30,392 nt of DNA from CAJGCS01 sp045589955 (GTDB lineage: Bacteria > Bacillota_I > Bacilli_A > ML615J-28 > CAG-313): NCBI GenBank assembly GCA_045589955.1, contig JAZNQD010000073.1:1-30392 (forward strand), written 5' to 3'. Numbering within the stretch: position 1 is the first letter of the stretch; every line of letters begins with the position of its first letter. Position numbers and translations under genes: made by a program. The notes under the pieces were generated by a model that saw only the letters and a list, made by a program, of their open reading frames with translations, had not been told where the DNA came from and searched no databases. Positions 18,921-27,254 of this stretch are shown piece by piece.

Positions 18921-19945
18921 TGAAAATTGCAATAGTTGGTGGCGGAACTTTAGGACACATTATTCCGGGATTAATTCTTGGGAACAAATTACAAGATAAA
19001 CATGAAATTATATATATAACAACAACAAAAGATAAAAGGTTTAATGTGTTTAAAATGCACACATATTTAAAAAATGTTTATTATATTGATTCAAGTGGTT
19101 TTACAAAAAATATCATTAGTAATATAAAGATTATTTTTAAAGATTTAAAAGCAATGAAACAAATAAAGAAAATAATTAATGATGAAAGTATTGAATTAAT
19201 TATTGGCATGGGTGGATATATAAGTGGTTTGACAATGTTATGTACAAAGAGAAAAATACGTAAAATTATACATGAACAAAATAAAGTTATGGGACTTGCA
19301 AATAAAGTATCAATTAATGTTGTCAATAAGGTTTTATTATCTTTTGATATAGATTTAAAGAAGAACAACAACAAAAAAGTAATTGTTTCTAATCCATGCT
19401 TATTTATTAATAAGCCAAACATTCAGAAAGAGGAAAACCACATATTAATTACATCGGGTTCGAATGGAGCAAAGGAAATAAATGATCTAGCAATTAAAAT
19501 AATCAATAATCGACTAATCCCAAATTATCATATTACCCTTGTAACTGGTAGAAAGTATTATGATGAGGTAATTAAAAAAATAAACAATAAACAAAATATA
19601 GATATATATCCATTTATAGATAACATGCATGAATATATATATAAAGCATCTTTTATTATTTCTCGCGCAGGATCTTCAACAATCTTTGAATCGCTTGCTT
19701 TAGAGACGATTCCTTTGTTATTTCCTTCGAGTAATGTAACAAACAATCATCAATATTATAATGCTATGGAAATTGTTAATTTAGGAATGGGAGAAATAAT
19801 TAATCAAGATAACGTAATTAGAACTTTTAATAAGATTAAGAATCATTACAATAGTTATTTGGAAAATATTAGAAAATATAAAAAAGAGTATAATTTGAAT
19901 AAAATTATAAATTTAATTGAGGAGGATAACATATCGATAAATTAG
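18920..19945 (+). CDS. murG: UDP-GlcNAc:undecaprenyl-PP-MurNAc-pentapeptide GlcNAc transferase
   Basis: A 341-residue GT-B enzyme that converts lipid I to lipid II on the inner membrane face. The glycine-rich acceptor loop is GGGTLGHIIPG (residues 7-17); the usual GGTGGH has Leu in place of one Gly. GMGGYISG and IIHEQNKVMGLANK follow. The donor-binding C-terminal half has ITSGSNGAKEIN (normally GGSxGA) and SRAGSSTIFESLALE, then PLLFPSSNVTNNHQYYNA. It begins at the stop of the SEDS gene, and its own tail contains the ribosome site and start of murB. Lys- and Ile-rich, like the neighbours. Identification is firm despite the altered loop. Confidence 0.94.
   Translation: MKIAIVGGGTLGHIIPGLILGNKLQDKHEIIYITTTKDKRFNVFKMHTYLKNVYYIDSSGFTKNIISNIKIIFKDLKAMKQIKKIINDESIELIIGMGGYISGLTMLCTKRKIRKIIHEQNKVMGLANKVSINVVNKVLLSFDIDLKKNNNKKVIVSNPCLFINKPNIQKEENHILITSGSNGAKEINDLAIKIINNRLIPNYHITLVTGRKYYDEVIKKINNKQNIDIYPFIDNMHEYIYKASFIISRAGSSTIFESLALETIPLLFPSSNVTNNHQYYNAMEIVNLGMGEIINQDNVIRTFNKIKNHYNSYLENIRKYKKEYNLNKIINLIEEDNISIN
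19920..19935 (+). promoter_or_regulatory. murB ribosome binding site with non-AUG (AUC) start
   Basis: AGGAGG at 19920-19925, seven bases, then ATC at 19933 in the murB frame. No ATG, GTG or TTG occurs in that frame between the stop at 19927 and the ATG at 20041. That ATG is too late to include the conserved FAD-contact segment. Confidence 0.6.
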
Positions 19946-20835
19946 TAAAATATATAAAAGAAATAAATGGAGGAGATATATTACTTGATGAACGTTTAGA
20001 TAAATATACATCATTAAAAATTGGTGGTATTTGTAAAGTAATGTATTTTCCTAAAGATATATATTCTCTACGTAAAATATATAAATATATTATTAAGCAT
20101 AAACTTGAGTATTTTGTCATTGGAAAAGGAACGAATTTAGTAATTAATGAAAGCTACTTTAACCAAGTATTTATAAATTTAAAACATCTAAATGATTATT
20201 TTTATTTAAAAGATGATAAAGTATTAATCTTATCTGGAAATATTTCAAGTAAAATTGCATATCATCTTGCAAGTCATGGCTATAGTGGATGTGAATTCTT
20301 AAGCGTTATCCCAGGAACAATAGGTGGAGCCATATATATGAATGCAGGGGCATATGATAGTCAAATGTCTGACATTATTGATAGTGTTTTAGTAATCGAT
20401 AATACTGGTCATTTAAAGTTAATTAAAAACAGTGATTGTGAATTTTCATATCGTAAATCGATATTTAAAATGCAAAAGTTCATAATCTTAGGCGCAACAC
20501 TAAAACTTATGAAAGTAGATAGTAAAGAGATTCCTTTAGAGAAAATAAGACATTATGTTTCTAGTAAAAAAGATAATCAACCTCTTAATGCTAAAAGTGC
20601 GGGTAGTGCTTTTTTAAATCCTAATGGAATACAGGCTTGGAAATTAATTGATCAGATGGGGTATCGTGGAAAATGTATTGGTGGAGCTAAAGTAAGTGAA
20701 AAACACACTAATTTTTTAATTAATCATAATCATGCGTCATTTTCTGATATATATAATTTAATGCTTGACATTACTTATCATGCTAAAGAAAAATATGATG
20801 TTGATTTGGAATGCGAATGGGAAATATTAAAATAG
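19933..20835 (+). CDS. murB: UDP-N-acetylenolpyruvoylglucosamine reductase, apparent AUC start
   Basis: MurB reduces UDP-GlcNAc-enolpyruvate to UDP-MurNAc with NADPH and FAD. From 19933 it is 300 residues. The N-terminus includes DERLDKYTSLKIGG (FAD-contact segment, residues 19-32), then VIGKGTNLVI, SVIPGTIGGAIYMNAGAYD, CEFSYRKSIF, and SAGSAFLNPNG with the catalytic serine. The end, GAKVSEKHTNFLINHNHAS, is typical of short Gram-positive (type II) MurBs. The first ATG (20041) would remove 36 residues including TSLKIGG. An ATC at 19933 lies seven bases after a perfect AGGAGG and gives a full-length family N-terminus. It overlaps the murG end by 13 bases, which may help a weak start through coupling. 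Confidence 0.85.
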   Translation: MDKLVKYIKEINGGDILLDERLDKYTSLKIGGICKVMYFPKDIYSLRKIYKYIIKHKLEYFVIGKGTNLVINESYFNQVFINLKHLNDYFYLKDDKVLILSGNISSKIAYHLASHGYSGCEFLSVIPGTIGGAIYMNAGAYDSQMSDIIDSVLVIDNTGHLKLIKNSDCEFSYRKSIFKMQKFIILGATLKLMKVDSKEIPLEKIRHYVSSKKDNQPLNAKSAGSAFLNPNGIQAWKLIDQMGYRGKCIGGAKVSEKHTNFLINHNHASFSDIYNLMLDITYHAKEKYDVDLECEWEILK

Positions 20836-20862
20836 ACAAAACGAATTATCGTTTTGTTTATT
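20831..20862 (+). terminator. Hairpin terminator after murB
   Basis: ACAAAACGA / TCGTTTTGT stem with an ATTA loop, extendable through a G-T pair to AATA/TATT. The T tract is weak, so termination may be partial. Confidence 0.65.
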
Positions 20863-20865
20863 TGC

Positions 20866-20895
20866 CTATACAAAATAACTTAATTATCATAGTAT
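20866..20895 (+). promoter_or_regulatory. Possible sporulation-sigma promoter for cotJ operon
   Basis: CATAGTAT at 20888-20895 resembles a SigE -10 (CATACAAT-like), with an ATA-containing -35-like stretch about 17 bases upstream. No SigA box of comparable quality is present. cotJ is SigE-dependent in Bacillus. Assignment is tentative. Confidence 0.3.
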
Positions 20896-20916
20896 AGATA
20901 TGGAAGGAGTGAAAAT

Positions 20917-21333
20917 ATGTATAATTGTCGAAATAAAATTAATTATTTCAACTACTCACCATATCCAGTAGTAGTTGAGGATAAAGATGTTGAAAACTTC
21001 TTTACACCTATTCAAGCCTTATCTTATGGTAATTTATCTAAAAGTTTATATAAAGGGTATAAAGGTTATCAACAAATTATTTTAAGTGCCGAAAATCCAA
21101 TGACTGCGCTTCAAGCATATAACTTTGTCTTGGTAGATTTGGGTCTATATCTAGATGTTAATCCTAATGATCAAGAAGCATTAAAACTATATAATGCTTA
21201 TGTGCTTGAATATCAAAATTTAGTAAGAAATTTTGAGAATATCAACTATGATTTACAATTAGGTAACATCCAAGAACAAACATCTTCTTGGGAGTGGGTT
21301 AAAAACTGGCAAGTGAAAGGTGGTAACAAGTAA
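20917..21333 (+). CDS. CotJA-CotJB fusion-like spore coat protein
   Basis: 138 residues, longer than a lone CotJB (about 87). Residues about 61-138 are CotJB: MTALQAYNFVLVDLGLYLD, NPNDQEALKLYNAYV, then SWEWVKNWQV near the end. Residues about 20-60 (FFTPIQALSYGNLSKSLYKG) resemble the short CotJA motif (P-x-Q, AL-x-GT, FP-x-L-x-PY-like). CotJA is normally a separate gene just upstream, and none is present here. The single reading frame therefore appears to be cotJA joined to cotJB. The product is expected in the inner spore coat. The start has AAGGAG. Stop and cotJC start overlap (TAATG). Confidence 0.7.
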   Translation: MYNCRNKINYFNYSPYPVVVEDKDVENFFTPIQALSYGNLSKSLYKGYKGYQQIILSAENPMTALQAYNFVLVDLGLYLDVNPNDQEALKLYNAYVLEYQNLVRNFENINYDLQLGNIQEQTSSWEWVKNWQVKGGNK

Positions 21334-21893
21334 TGTGGAAATATGAAAAGATGTTACAATATCCAGTGAAAATAAGAAAAAGAAACCTTAAAATGGCTAA
21401 TTTAATTAATGCTCAAGTAGGCGGACCACAAGGGGAGCTTGGTGCAGCTCTAAGATATTTAAATCAAAGTTTTACGATGCCTGATGATGTAGGTAAAGCA
21501 TTACTTACAGATATTGGTACTGAAGAATTAGGCCATGTCGAAATGTTACAAACATTAATTAAAGAACTAACTAAAGGCGCAACAGTTGATGAAATTAAAG
21601 CTGCTGGCTTTGATAAGCACTTTGTAGAACATGGTATGGATTTATTTCCCGCTAACCCTGAAGGCGTTCCATTTACAACCGCATATATATCAGCGGTTGG
21701 TGACACAAGAGCTAATTTAGTCGAAGATCTTGCTGCTGAGGAAAAAGCACGTTCTGTTTATGAAAACTTAATTGAACTTTGTGATGATGAAGATGTTAAA
21801 CAAGTTTTATTATTTTTAAGACAAAGAGAAGTAGTTCACTTTGCTCGATTTAAAGAATTACTTGAGTATTACGAAAGAAAAAATATGTTGTAG
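21333..21893 (+). CDS. cotJC: CotJC, manganese-catalase family spore coat protein
   Basis: 186 residues of the ferritin-like Mn-catalase family in its short CotJC form. The dimetal-ligand helices are visible: GPQGELGAALRYL, DIGTEELGHVEML, DLAAEEKARSVYENLI and REVVHFARFKELL. These supply the Glu and His ligands. CotJC is a spore coat component; catalase activity in the spore form is likely but not proven in most species. It begins in the stop of the cotJA-cotJB gene, with a GGTGG site just before. Its presence strongly supports sporulation in this organism. Confidence 0.93.
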   Translation: MWKYEKMLQYPVKIRKRNLKMANLINAQVGGPQGELGAALRYLNQSFTMPDDVGKALLTDIGTEELGHVEMLQTLIKELTKGATVDEIKAAGFDKHFVEHGMDLFPANPEGVPFTTAYISAVGDTRANLVEDLAAEEKARSVYENLIELCDDEDVKQVLLFLRQREVVHFARFKELLEYYERKNML

Positions 21894-21916
21894 AAATTAT
21901 TAAAATATGATATAAT
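21888..21916 (+). promoter_or_regulatory. SigA-type promoter for the YfcE-like gene
   Basis: TTGTAG (21888-21893), a 17-base spacer, and TATAAT (21911-21916) with an extended TGA. The -35 overlaps the end of cotJC. GGTGAT stands just before the start codon. Confidence 0.6.
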
Positions 21917-21932
21917 ATATATCGGTGATAAT

Positions 21933-22463
21933 ATGAAATTATACGTTATATCAGATATACATGGTTCTTATAGCGATTTAGAAGAATTCTTAGATATAAT
22001 AAAAGATGAAGAATATGACAATCTATTTATTCTAGGTGATATTCTTCATGGATATGGAAATTCTCATAATACAGATGTTTTGCAAATCGGCCATCTGTTG
22101 AGTAAGGTTGTTACAAGACTTGTCTTAATAAAAGGAAATTGTGATTTACCTGAAGATACAAAATATTTACCAACTGGATTTAAAGAAGCAGTACACATAA
22201 TGTTTAAAAATAGAAATCTTTATTTTGTACATGGTCATCGTTATTTTCCATTTGGTATCCTTAAAGAAAATGATATATTATGCCATGGACATACGCATAT
22301 AAATCATATCACTTTAGATGAAGAAAAAAAGTTTATTGAATGTTGTCCAGGATCGATTGCTCTTCCTAGAGCTAATACTGAAAAAACATATATGGAAATA
22401 AATGATAGTGCCATTATAATATATAATTTTCAAAAAGAATTAATAGAAAAATATGAACTATAA
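21933..22463 (+). CDS. yfcE: YfcE-family metallophosphoesterase
   Basis: 176 residues of the calcineurin-like phosphoesterase fold. Metal-binding motifs are in order: DIHGS (D8, H10), GDILHG (D36), GNCD (N69), FVHGHRY and CHGHTHIN. This pattern and length match the YfcE group, manganese-dependent phosphodiesterases active on small model substrates whose cellular substrate is not settled. It has its own promoter and ends in a bidirectional terminator, so it is a single-gene unit. Confidence 0.9.
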   Translation: MKLYVISDIHGSYSDLEEFLDIIKDEEYDNLFILGDILHGYGNSHNTDVLQIGHLLSKVVTRLVLIKGNCDLPEDTKYLPTGFKEAVHIMFKNRNLYFVHGHRYFPFGILKENDILCHGHTHINHITLDEEKKFIECCPGSIALPRANTEKTYMEINDSAIIIYNFQKELIEKYEL

Positions 22464-22494
22464 AAAAAGCAAACAGTTTATCTGTTTGCTTTTT
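22464..22494. terminator. Bidirectional terminator between convergent genes
   Basis: AAAAAGCAAACAG / CTGTTTGCTTTTT stem with a TTTAT loop. There is a T run on the plus strand and, through the A run, on the minus strand. It sits between the yfcE stop and the stop of the minus-strand ABC gene. Confidence 0.9.
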
Positions 22495-22499
22495 GGATG

Positions 22500-24236
22500 T
22501 TATTCTTTAAATTGATATTGGTATAAATTAGCATATACACCATTTTCTTTTATAAGTTGCTCATGATTACCACGCTCGATAATGCCATTTTTATCAATAA
22601 CAATAATCTCATCAGCATTTTTGACAGTTGAAAGTCTGTGAGCTACAACAATTGTTGTACGACCTTGACTTAATGCTTCTAATGCTTGTTGAATTTGCAT
22701 TTCTGTAACATTATCTAAAGCACTTGTTGCCTCATCAAGAATTAATATTTCAGGATTTTTTAAAAAAGCACGAGCAATAGAAATACGTTGTTTTTGACCA
22801 CCTGATAGTTTAACACCACGTTCTCCAACAAATGTATCATAACCTTCTGGTAATTCTTTAACAAAATCATGAATATTAGCTTTGATTGCGGCCTCAATGA
22901 TCTCTTCGTCAGTTGCGTCTATTCGGCCATAGGCAATATTTTCTTTAATAGTTCCTGTAAATAAGAAGACATCTTGAGCAACAATACCAATTGTTTTTCT
23001 AAGAGATTTGAAACTTATATCTCTAATGTCAATATCATCAATTAAAATGGCTCCATCATTAATTTCATAGAATCTTGGAATTAAGTGACAAATTGTTGTT
23101 TTGCCCCCACCTGAAGGACCAACTAAAGCAATTGTTTTTCCCTTCTTAATTGAAAGGTCAAGACCATTTAAAATCCATTTGGCATCTTCACCAGTATCGT
23201 ATTTGAAATATACTTTTTCAAATTTAATTTCATTTTTGAAAGAATCTAAGTGAATTGGATTTTCAATTTCTTTTTCCGGTTTCATATTCATTATTTCAGT
23301 AAATCTTGCAAAACCAGTCATACCGTTTTGGATTTGTTCAAAGATACTAATTAATGTTCTTATTGGATTGATAATCATTGATGCGGCAAGAAGATATGCT
23401 GCAAGTTGATTACTATCAATTCCCCAATATTTGTCACCATTATATAAGAAGAAGGCTCCAGCAAGTAATGCAATAGCGTTAAAAATATCAGTTAATAAAC
23501 CCATTCCTGAGTTGAAAACACCCATTTCATGATATGCCTTGGCACGGGCTTTTTGAAAAGCTTTATTAGTTGAATTAAATTTCTTAATTTCATCATCTGA
23601 TGCAGTATAAGCTTTAGTGACTCTTATACCCGCAACACTGCTTTCAACGCGAGCATTAATTTCACCTGTTTCTTCACGCATTTTTTTGAATGCTCTTTGC
23701 ATTTTCTTTCTTCTTAATACCGCAAACACAACGATAAATGGAATACATGCACATAGTATTAATGCAAGCCATGGGCTAATTCTAATTGATAAATAGACTG
23801 TTGCTGCACCGATTGAGAAAATAGATAAGAAGATACCTTCAGGTCCGTGGTGAGCAAGTTCTGCAATATCCATTAAGTCATTGATAATTCTTGACATAAT
23901 TGTACCAGTCTTATTTTCATCAAAGTAAGAAAATGGTAATGTTTGCAAGTGTTCAAATAATTCTTTACGCATATCAGCTTGAATTCTAACACCTAAAATA
24001 TGTCCCCAATATTGAACAATATAGTTAAGAATTGATTTAATAATATATATTCCAATTAAAGCAGCACACCATAAAAGGATAATATCAAATTTTCCAGCAT
24101 TAATGTTTTCTTTATTCATTAATTCTTCTGTAACCATTGGATAGGCAAATGAACATAGGGAAATTAAAAAAGAACAGAACATATCAAATGCAAATAATTT
24201 CCAGTGTGGCTTATAGTATTTTATAAATTTTTCCAA
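22500..24236 (-). CDS. ABC transporter, fused permease and ATPase (exporter type)
   Basis: 578 residues, a half-transporter that works as a dimer. Six transmembrane helices (about 15-310) are followed by the ATPase domain: Walker A GPSGGGKTT (373-381), Q-loop AQDVF, signature LSGGQ (478-482), Walker B ILILDE (497-502) and H533 in VAHRLS. This is the MsbA/multidrug type; the substrate cannot be told from sequence. The start is a TTG (24236-24234), set by a GGGGAG ribosome site seven bases away; no ATG fits. It is the only minus-strand gene in the window and stands alone, with promoter and terminator on both sides. Confidence 0.93.
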   Translation of the reverse strand: MEKFIKYYKPHWKLFAFDMFCSFLISLCSFAYPMVTEELMNKENINAGKFDIILLWCAALIGIYIIKSILNYIVQYWGHILGVRIQADMRKELFEHLQTLPFSYFDENKTGTIMSRIINDLMDIAELAHHGPEGIFLSIFSIGAATVYLSIRISPWLALILCACIPFIVVFAVLRRKKMQRAFKKMREETGEINARVESSVAGIRVTKAYTASDDEIKKFNSTNKAFQKARAKAYHEMGVFNSGMGLLTDIFNAIALLAGAFFLYNGDKYWGIDSNQLAAYLLAASMIINPIRTLISIFEQIQNGMTGFARFTEIMNMKPEKEIENPIHLDSFKNEIKFEKVYFKYDTGEDAKWILNGLDLSIKKGKTIALVGPSGGGKTTICHLIPRFYEINDGAILIDDIDIRDISFKSLRKTIGIVAQDVFLFTGTIKENIAYGRIDATDEEIIEAAIKANIHDFVKELPEGYDTFVGERGVKLSGGQKQRISIARAFLKNPEILILDEATSALDNVTEMQIQQALEALSQGRTTIVVAHRLSTVKNADEIIVIDKNGIIERGNHEQLIKENGVYANLYQYQFKE

Positions 24237-24259
24237 ATTATCACTCCCCTTTAGAAATT

Positions 24260-24289
24260 ATTATACAAAAAAAGCAGTGATTTTGTCAT
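24260..24289 (-). promoter_or_regulatory. SigA-type promoter for the ABC transporter
   Basis: On the minus strand: ATGACA (24289-24284), an 18-base spacer, then TATAAT (24265-24260). Confidence 0.65.
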
Positions 24290-24339
24290 TTAATTGCTTT
24301 GTTAAAAAAATATGCACTTCCATATAAAAAAGGACTAAA

Positions 24340-24352
24340 ATATGGTATAATA
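24340..24352 (+). promoter_or_regulatory. Extended -10 promoter for ackA
   Basis: TATAAT at 24346-24351 preceded by TGG; the -35 region is poor. A CGGAGG ribosome site precedes the ATG at 24379. Confidence 0.6.
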
Positions 24353-24378
24353 AGTATATATTATCGGAGGTTAAAATT

Positions 24379-25575
24379 ATGTATAAAATTATGGCTGTAA
24401 ACGCAGGCAGTTCATCTTTAAAGTTCCAATTATTAGAAATGCCTGAAGAAGAAGTTATTGTTGAAGGATTAATCGAAATGATTGGTCTTGCAAATCCAGT
24501 TATTAATGTAAAATATCAAGGAGAAAAAGAATCTAAACCTTGCCAAGCAAAAGACCATGCAGAAGCAGTTCAATTATTATTAGATGTTTTAATTGAAAAG
24601 AAGATCCTAAAAAGCTTAAATGAAATTAGTGGCGTAGGTCATAGAATTCTACACTGTGGAGAAAAATTCTCAGATTCTGTTGTTATGGATGACTACGCAA
24701 TTGATGTTGTTGATTCAGTATCTGATTTAGGTCCTCTTCACAACCCTGCTAACTTAACAGGTATTAGAGCTTTTAAAAAAGTATTACCAGATACAGTTCA
24801 AGTAGGTGTATTTGATACTTCATTCCACTTAACTATGCCTGATGAATCATATATGTATGCTGTACCTTATGAATGGTATGAAAAACATGGCGTTCGTAAA
24901 TATGGATTCCACGGAACAAGTCATAAATATGTTTCTCAAGAAGCAGCTAAATTCTTAGGAAAACCTTTAGAAGAATTAAGATTAGTTACAGCTCATATTG
25001 GTAATGGTGCATCTTTAGCAGCTATTAAATATGGTAAAGTTGTTGATACTACAATGGGGTTAACACCACTTGACGGCCTTCCAATGGGAACAAGATGTGG
25101 TACTATCGACCCAGCTATTATTGATTTTATTTGCAGAAAAGAAAACTTAACTGTTCAAGAAGTTAATAATATTTTAAATAAAAAATCTGGTTATATTGGT
25201 TTCTATCCTGAATCAAGTGACGCACGTGCTTTACGTGCTGCACAAGCTCAAGGTGATGCTAAAGCAGATTTAATTTTAAGAATGCAATGCAAGAAGATTG
25301 TTGACTATGTAGGTAGTTTCTATGCATATATGGGAGGTATGGACGCATTAGTATTTACTGCTGGTATTGGTGAAAAATCACCTCAAACTAGAGCTGATGT
25401 TTGTGCAAGACTTCAAGAAGCATTTGGTGTTGAAATCGATTTAGAAAAGAATGAAATCAAAGGCGAATTAATGGAAATCTCTACTCCAAACTCAAAAGTT
25501 AAAGTTTTAGTTGTTCCAACTAATGAAGAACTTATGATTGCAAGAGATACAATGAGATTAGGAAACATCAAATAA
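24379..25575 (+). CDS. ackA: Acetate kinase
   Basis: 398 residues. It makes ATP and acetate from acetyl phosphate and ADP, the last step of acetate fermentation, and also works in reverse. ASKHA-fold signatures are VNAGSSSLKFQL at the N-terminus, GHRILHCGEKF, VFDTSFHLTMP, KYGFHGTSHKYVS, HIGNGASLAAIKYGK, DTTMGLTPLDGLPMGTRCG and FTAGIGEKSP near the end. Length is normal. The partner phosphotransacetylase is not in the window. It has its own promoter. No terminator is visible before the ftsZ promoter, so some read-through into ftsZ is possible. Confidence 0.97.
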   Translation: MYKIMAVNAGSSSLKFQLLEMPEEEVIVEGLIEMIGLANPVINVKYQGEKESKPCQAKDHAEAVQLLLDVLIEKKILKSLNEISGVGHRILHCGEKFSDSVVMDDYAIDVVDSVSDLGPLHNPANLTGIRAFKKVLPDTVQVGVFDTSFHLTMPDESYMYAVPYEWYEKHGVRKYGFHGTSHKYVSQEAAKFLGKPLEELRLVTAHIGNGASLAAIKYGKVVDTTMGLTPLDGLPMGTRCGTIDPAIIDFICRKENLTVQEVNNILNKKSGYIGFYPESSDARALRAAQAQGDAKADLILRMQCKKIVDYVGSFYAYMGGMDALVFTAGIGEKSPQTRADVCARLQEAFGVEIDLEKNEIKGELMEISTPNSKVKVLVVPTNEELMIARDTMRLGNIK

Positions 25576-25592
25576 GTAATAATTTTGTTTAT

Positions 25593-25621
25593 TTGACAAT
25601 TAAAAACTCTTTTGATATAAT
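25593..25621 (+). promoter_or_regulatory. Near-consensus SigA promoter for ftsZ
   Basis: TTGACA (25593-25598), a 17-base spacer, and TATAAT (25616-25621) with an extended TGA. This is the strongest promoter in the window. A leader of about 55 bases precedes the ATG at 25684. Confidence 0.9.
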
Positions 25622-25683
25622 AGATTTAACTTAAATTAATCTACTATATTTTGATAAAATAATTAGAAAGGAATTATATTTTT

Positions 25684-26799
25684 ATGGTATTTTCCGATGA
25701 AATGTTCTCTACAAAACCTGTAGTTAAAGTTGTCGGCGTTGGTGGTGGAGGCGGTAATGCAATTAACCGAATGATTGATGCGGATATCCAAGAAGTTCAA
25801 TATATTGCTGTAAACACTGACTGTCAAGTATTACGTTTATCTAAAGCAGATGTACGTATTCAAATCGGTAGACAAATTACTAAAGGTCTTGGTGCAGGTG
25901 CTAATCCTGAAGTTGGTAGACTTGCTGCTGAAGAATCTGAACAAGAATTACGCCAAGCACTTGAAGGTGCAGATTTAGTATTTATCACAACTGGTATGGG
26001 TGGTGGTACTGGTACAGGTGCTGCACCAGTTATCGCAAGATATGCTAAAGAAATGGGTGCTCTTGTTATTGGTATTGTTACTAAACCATTTGGATTTGAA
26101 GGCAAACGTCGTATGCAACATGCTCTTCAAGGTATTGAAGCAATCCGTCCATATGTTGATACTATCATTATAGTTCCAAATGATAAATTACTTGAAAATA
26201 TCGGTAACAATACAACTTATCTTGAAGCATTTAGTGAAGCCGATAAAGTATTATTATATGGTGTTAAAGGTATTTCAGAAATTATTTCTTTACCAGGTTT
26301 AATCAATGTTGACTTTGCTGACCTTAGAACAGTGTTAACTGGTAAAGGTACTGCATTAATGGGTATTGGTTTAGGTAGTGGCCCTAACCGTGCTGTTGAA
26401 GCTGCAATTGATGCAATTAGTAGCCCATTGCTTGAAATTGATATTAATGGCGCAACTGATGCAATCGTTCAAATCACTGGTGATGATTCAATGACTATGA
26501 AAGAAATCGAAGAAGTTATCACTGAAATTAGACGTGCATCTAGTCCAGACATTGAAATTATTCATGGTACTGGTTTAAATTACGAATTAAATGGCGAATT
26601 AATTGTCACTGTTATTGCAACAGGTTTCGATGCTTCTAGTGGCAAACATACCGTTGAACCACCAAAAGAAGAAAATAGAGAATCAAATATTCCTCTTAGA
26701 ACAACACGTGTTGGTGGAGGAACTACTAAACCAACTGAAGAAGGTAAAGAAGTTAAAGAAACTAAAGTACCTAGTTGGTTACAAAATAGATTTAGATAA
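25684..26799 (+). CDS. ftsZ: Cell division protein FtsZ
   Basis: 371 residues of the tubulin-like GTPase that forms the division ring. It has VGVGGGGGNAINRMID, the tubulin signature GGGTGTGAAPVIA, and NNTTYLEAFSEADKVL with the T7-loop side residues. The linker is short and charged. The conserved C-terminal peptide is KVPSWLQNRFR, which binds FtsA/SepF-type anchors. It stands alone with its own strong promoter: the usual upstream ftsA is absent, and murG/murB lie 5 kb away. Its codons are richer in GGT/GCT and GC than the membrane genes nearby, typical of high expression. Confidence 0.98.
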   Translation: MVFSDEMFSTKPVVKVVGVGGGGGNAINRMIDADIQEVQYIAVNTDCQVLRLSKADVRIQIGRQITKGLGAGANPEVGRLAAEESEQELRQALEGADLVFITTGMGGGTGTGAAPVIARYAKEMGALVIGIVTKPFGFEGKRRMQHALQGIEAIRPYVDTIIIVPNDKLLENIGNNTTYLEAFSEADKVLLYGVKGISEIISLPGLINVDFADLRTVLTGKGTALMGIGLGSGPNRAVEAAIDAISSPLLEIDINGATDAIVQITGDDSMTMKEIEEVITEIRRASSPDIEIIHGTGLNYELNGELIVTVIATGFDASSGKHTVEPPKEENRESNIPLRTTRVGGGTTKPTEEGKEVKETKVPSWLQNRFR

Positions 26800-26803
26800 A
26801 AAT

Positions 26804-26830
26804 AAAAGTCGGGATCTTCCTGACTTTTAA
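26804..26830 (+). terminator. Hairpin terminator after ftsZ
   Basis: AAAAGTCGGGA / TCCTGACTTTT stem with one G-T pair, a TCT loop and a short T tract. The hit gene begins 19 bases later, so read-through probably feeds it. Confidence 0.7.
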
Positions 26831-26848
26831 TTCTATAAGGAGGATAAT

Positions 26849-27247
26849 ATGTGTATTTTTTGTAAAATAATTAATGGAGAAATCCCATCTTTTAAAATTT
26901 ATGAAACAGAAGATCTAGTAGCTTTTCTAGATATATCACAAGCAACAAAAGGACATACTTTAATAGTTCCCAAAAAACATTTTGATAATTTACTTGCTTT
27001 AGATGAAGAAACTTTAAAAAAGATTAGTGTAGCTCAAAAAGAAGTAGCAAATATTTTAAGTAAAAAACTTGGAACAAATGCATTTAACTTCGTAAATAAC
27101 TGTGGTAGCTTTGCCGGACAAAGCGTTATGCATGTTCATTTTCATGTAATTCCAAGATATGAAAATGATGACTTTAAAATGCATATTGTTGAACATGAAC
27201 CAAATTTTGAGGAATTAGCTAAACTACATAAATTAATTACTGAATAA
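26849..27247 (+). CDS. hit: HIT family (histidine triad) nucleotide-binding protein
   Basis: 132 residues. The histidine triad HVHFHVIPRY (H95, H97, H99) and the N-terminal FCKIINGEIPSFKIYE are typical of HIT/Hint-type hydrolases that act on purine nucleoside phosphoramidates and related nucleotides. The CxxC-like start (CIFC) occurs in many bacterial HIT proteins and may bind zinc. It is preceded by AAGGAGG. No promoter of its own is clear, so it is probably transcribed from ftsZ through a weak terminator. Confidence 0.93.
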   Translation: MCIFCKIINGEIPSFKIYETEDLVAFLDISQATKGHTLIVPKKHFDNLLALDEETLKKISVAQKEVANILSKKLGTNAFNFVNNCGSFAGQSVMHVHFHVIPRYENDDFKMHIVEHEPNFEELAKLHKLITE

Positions 27248-27254
27248 TATTAAT

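Noticed and set aside
24283..24290. Spo0A box upstream of the ABC transporter
   Set aside because: The ATGACAAAA-like sequence there is explained by the -35 element of a normal 18-base-spaced SigA promoter.
26603..26830. Separate Leu/Lys-rich ORF overlapping the ftsZ tail
   Set aside because: It is an alternative frame of the ftsZ linker, with no ribosome site and low-complexity composition.
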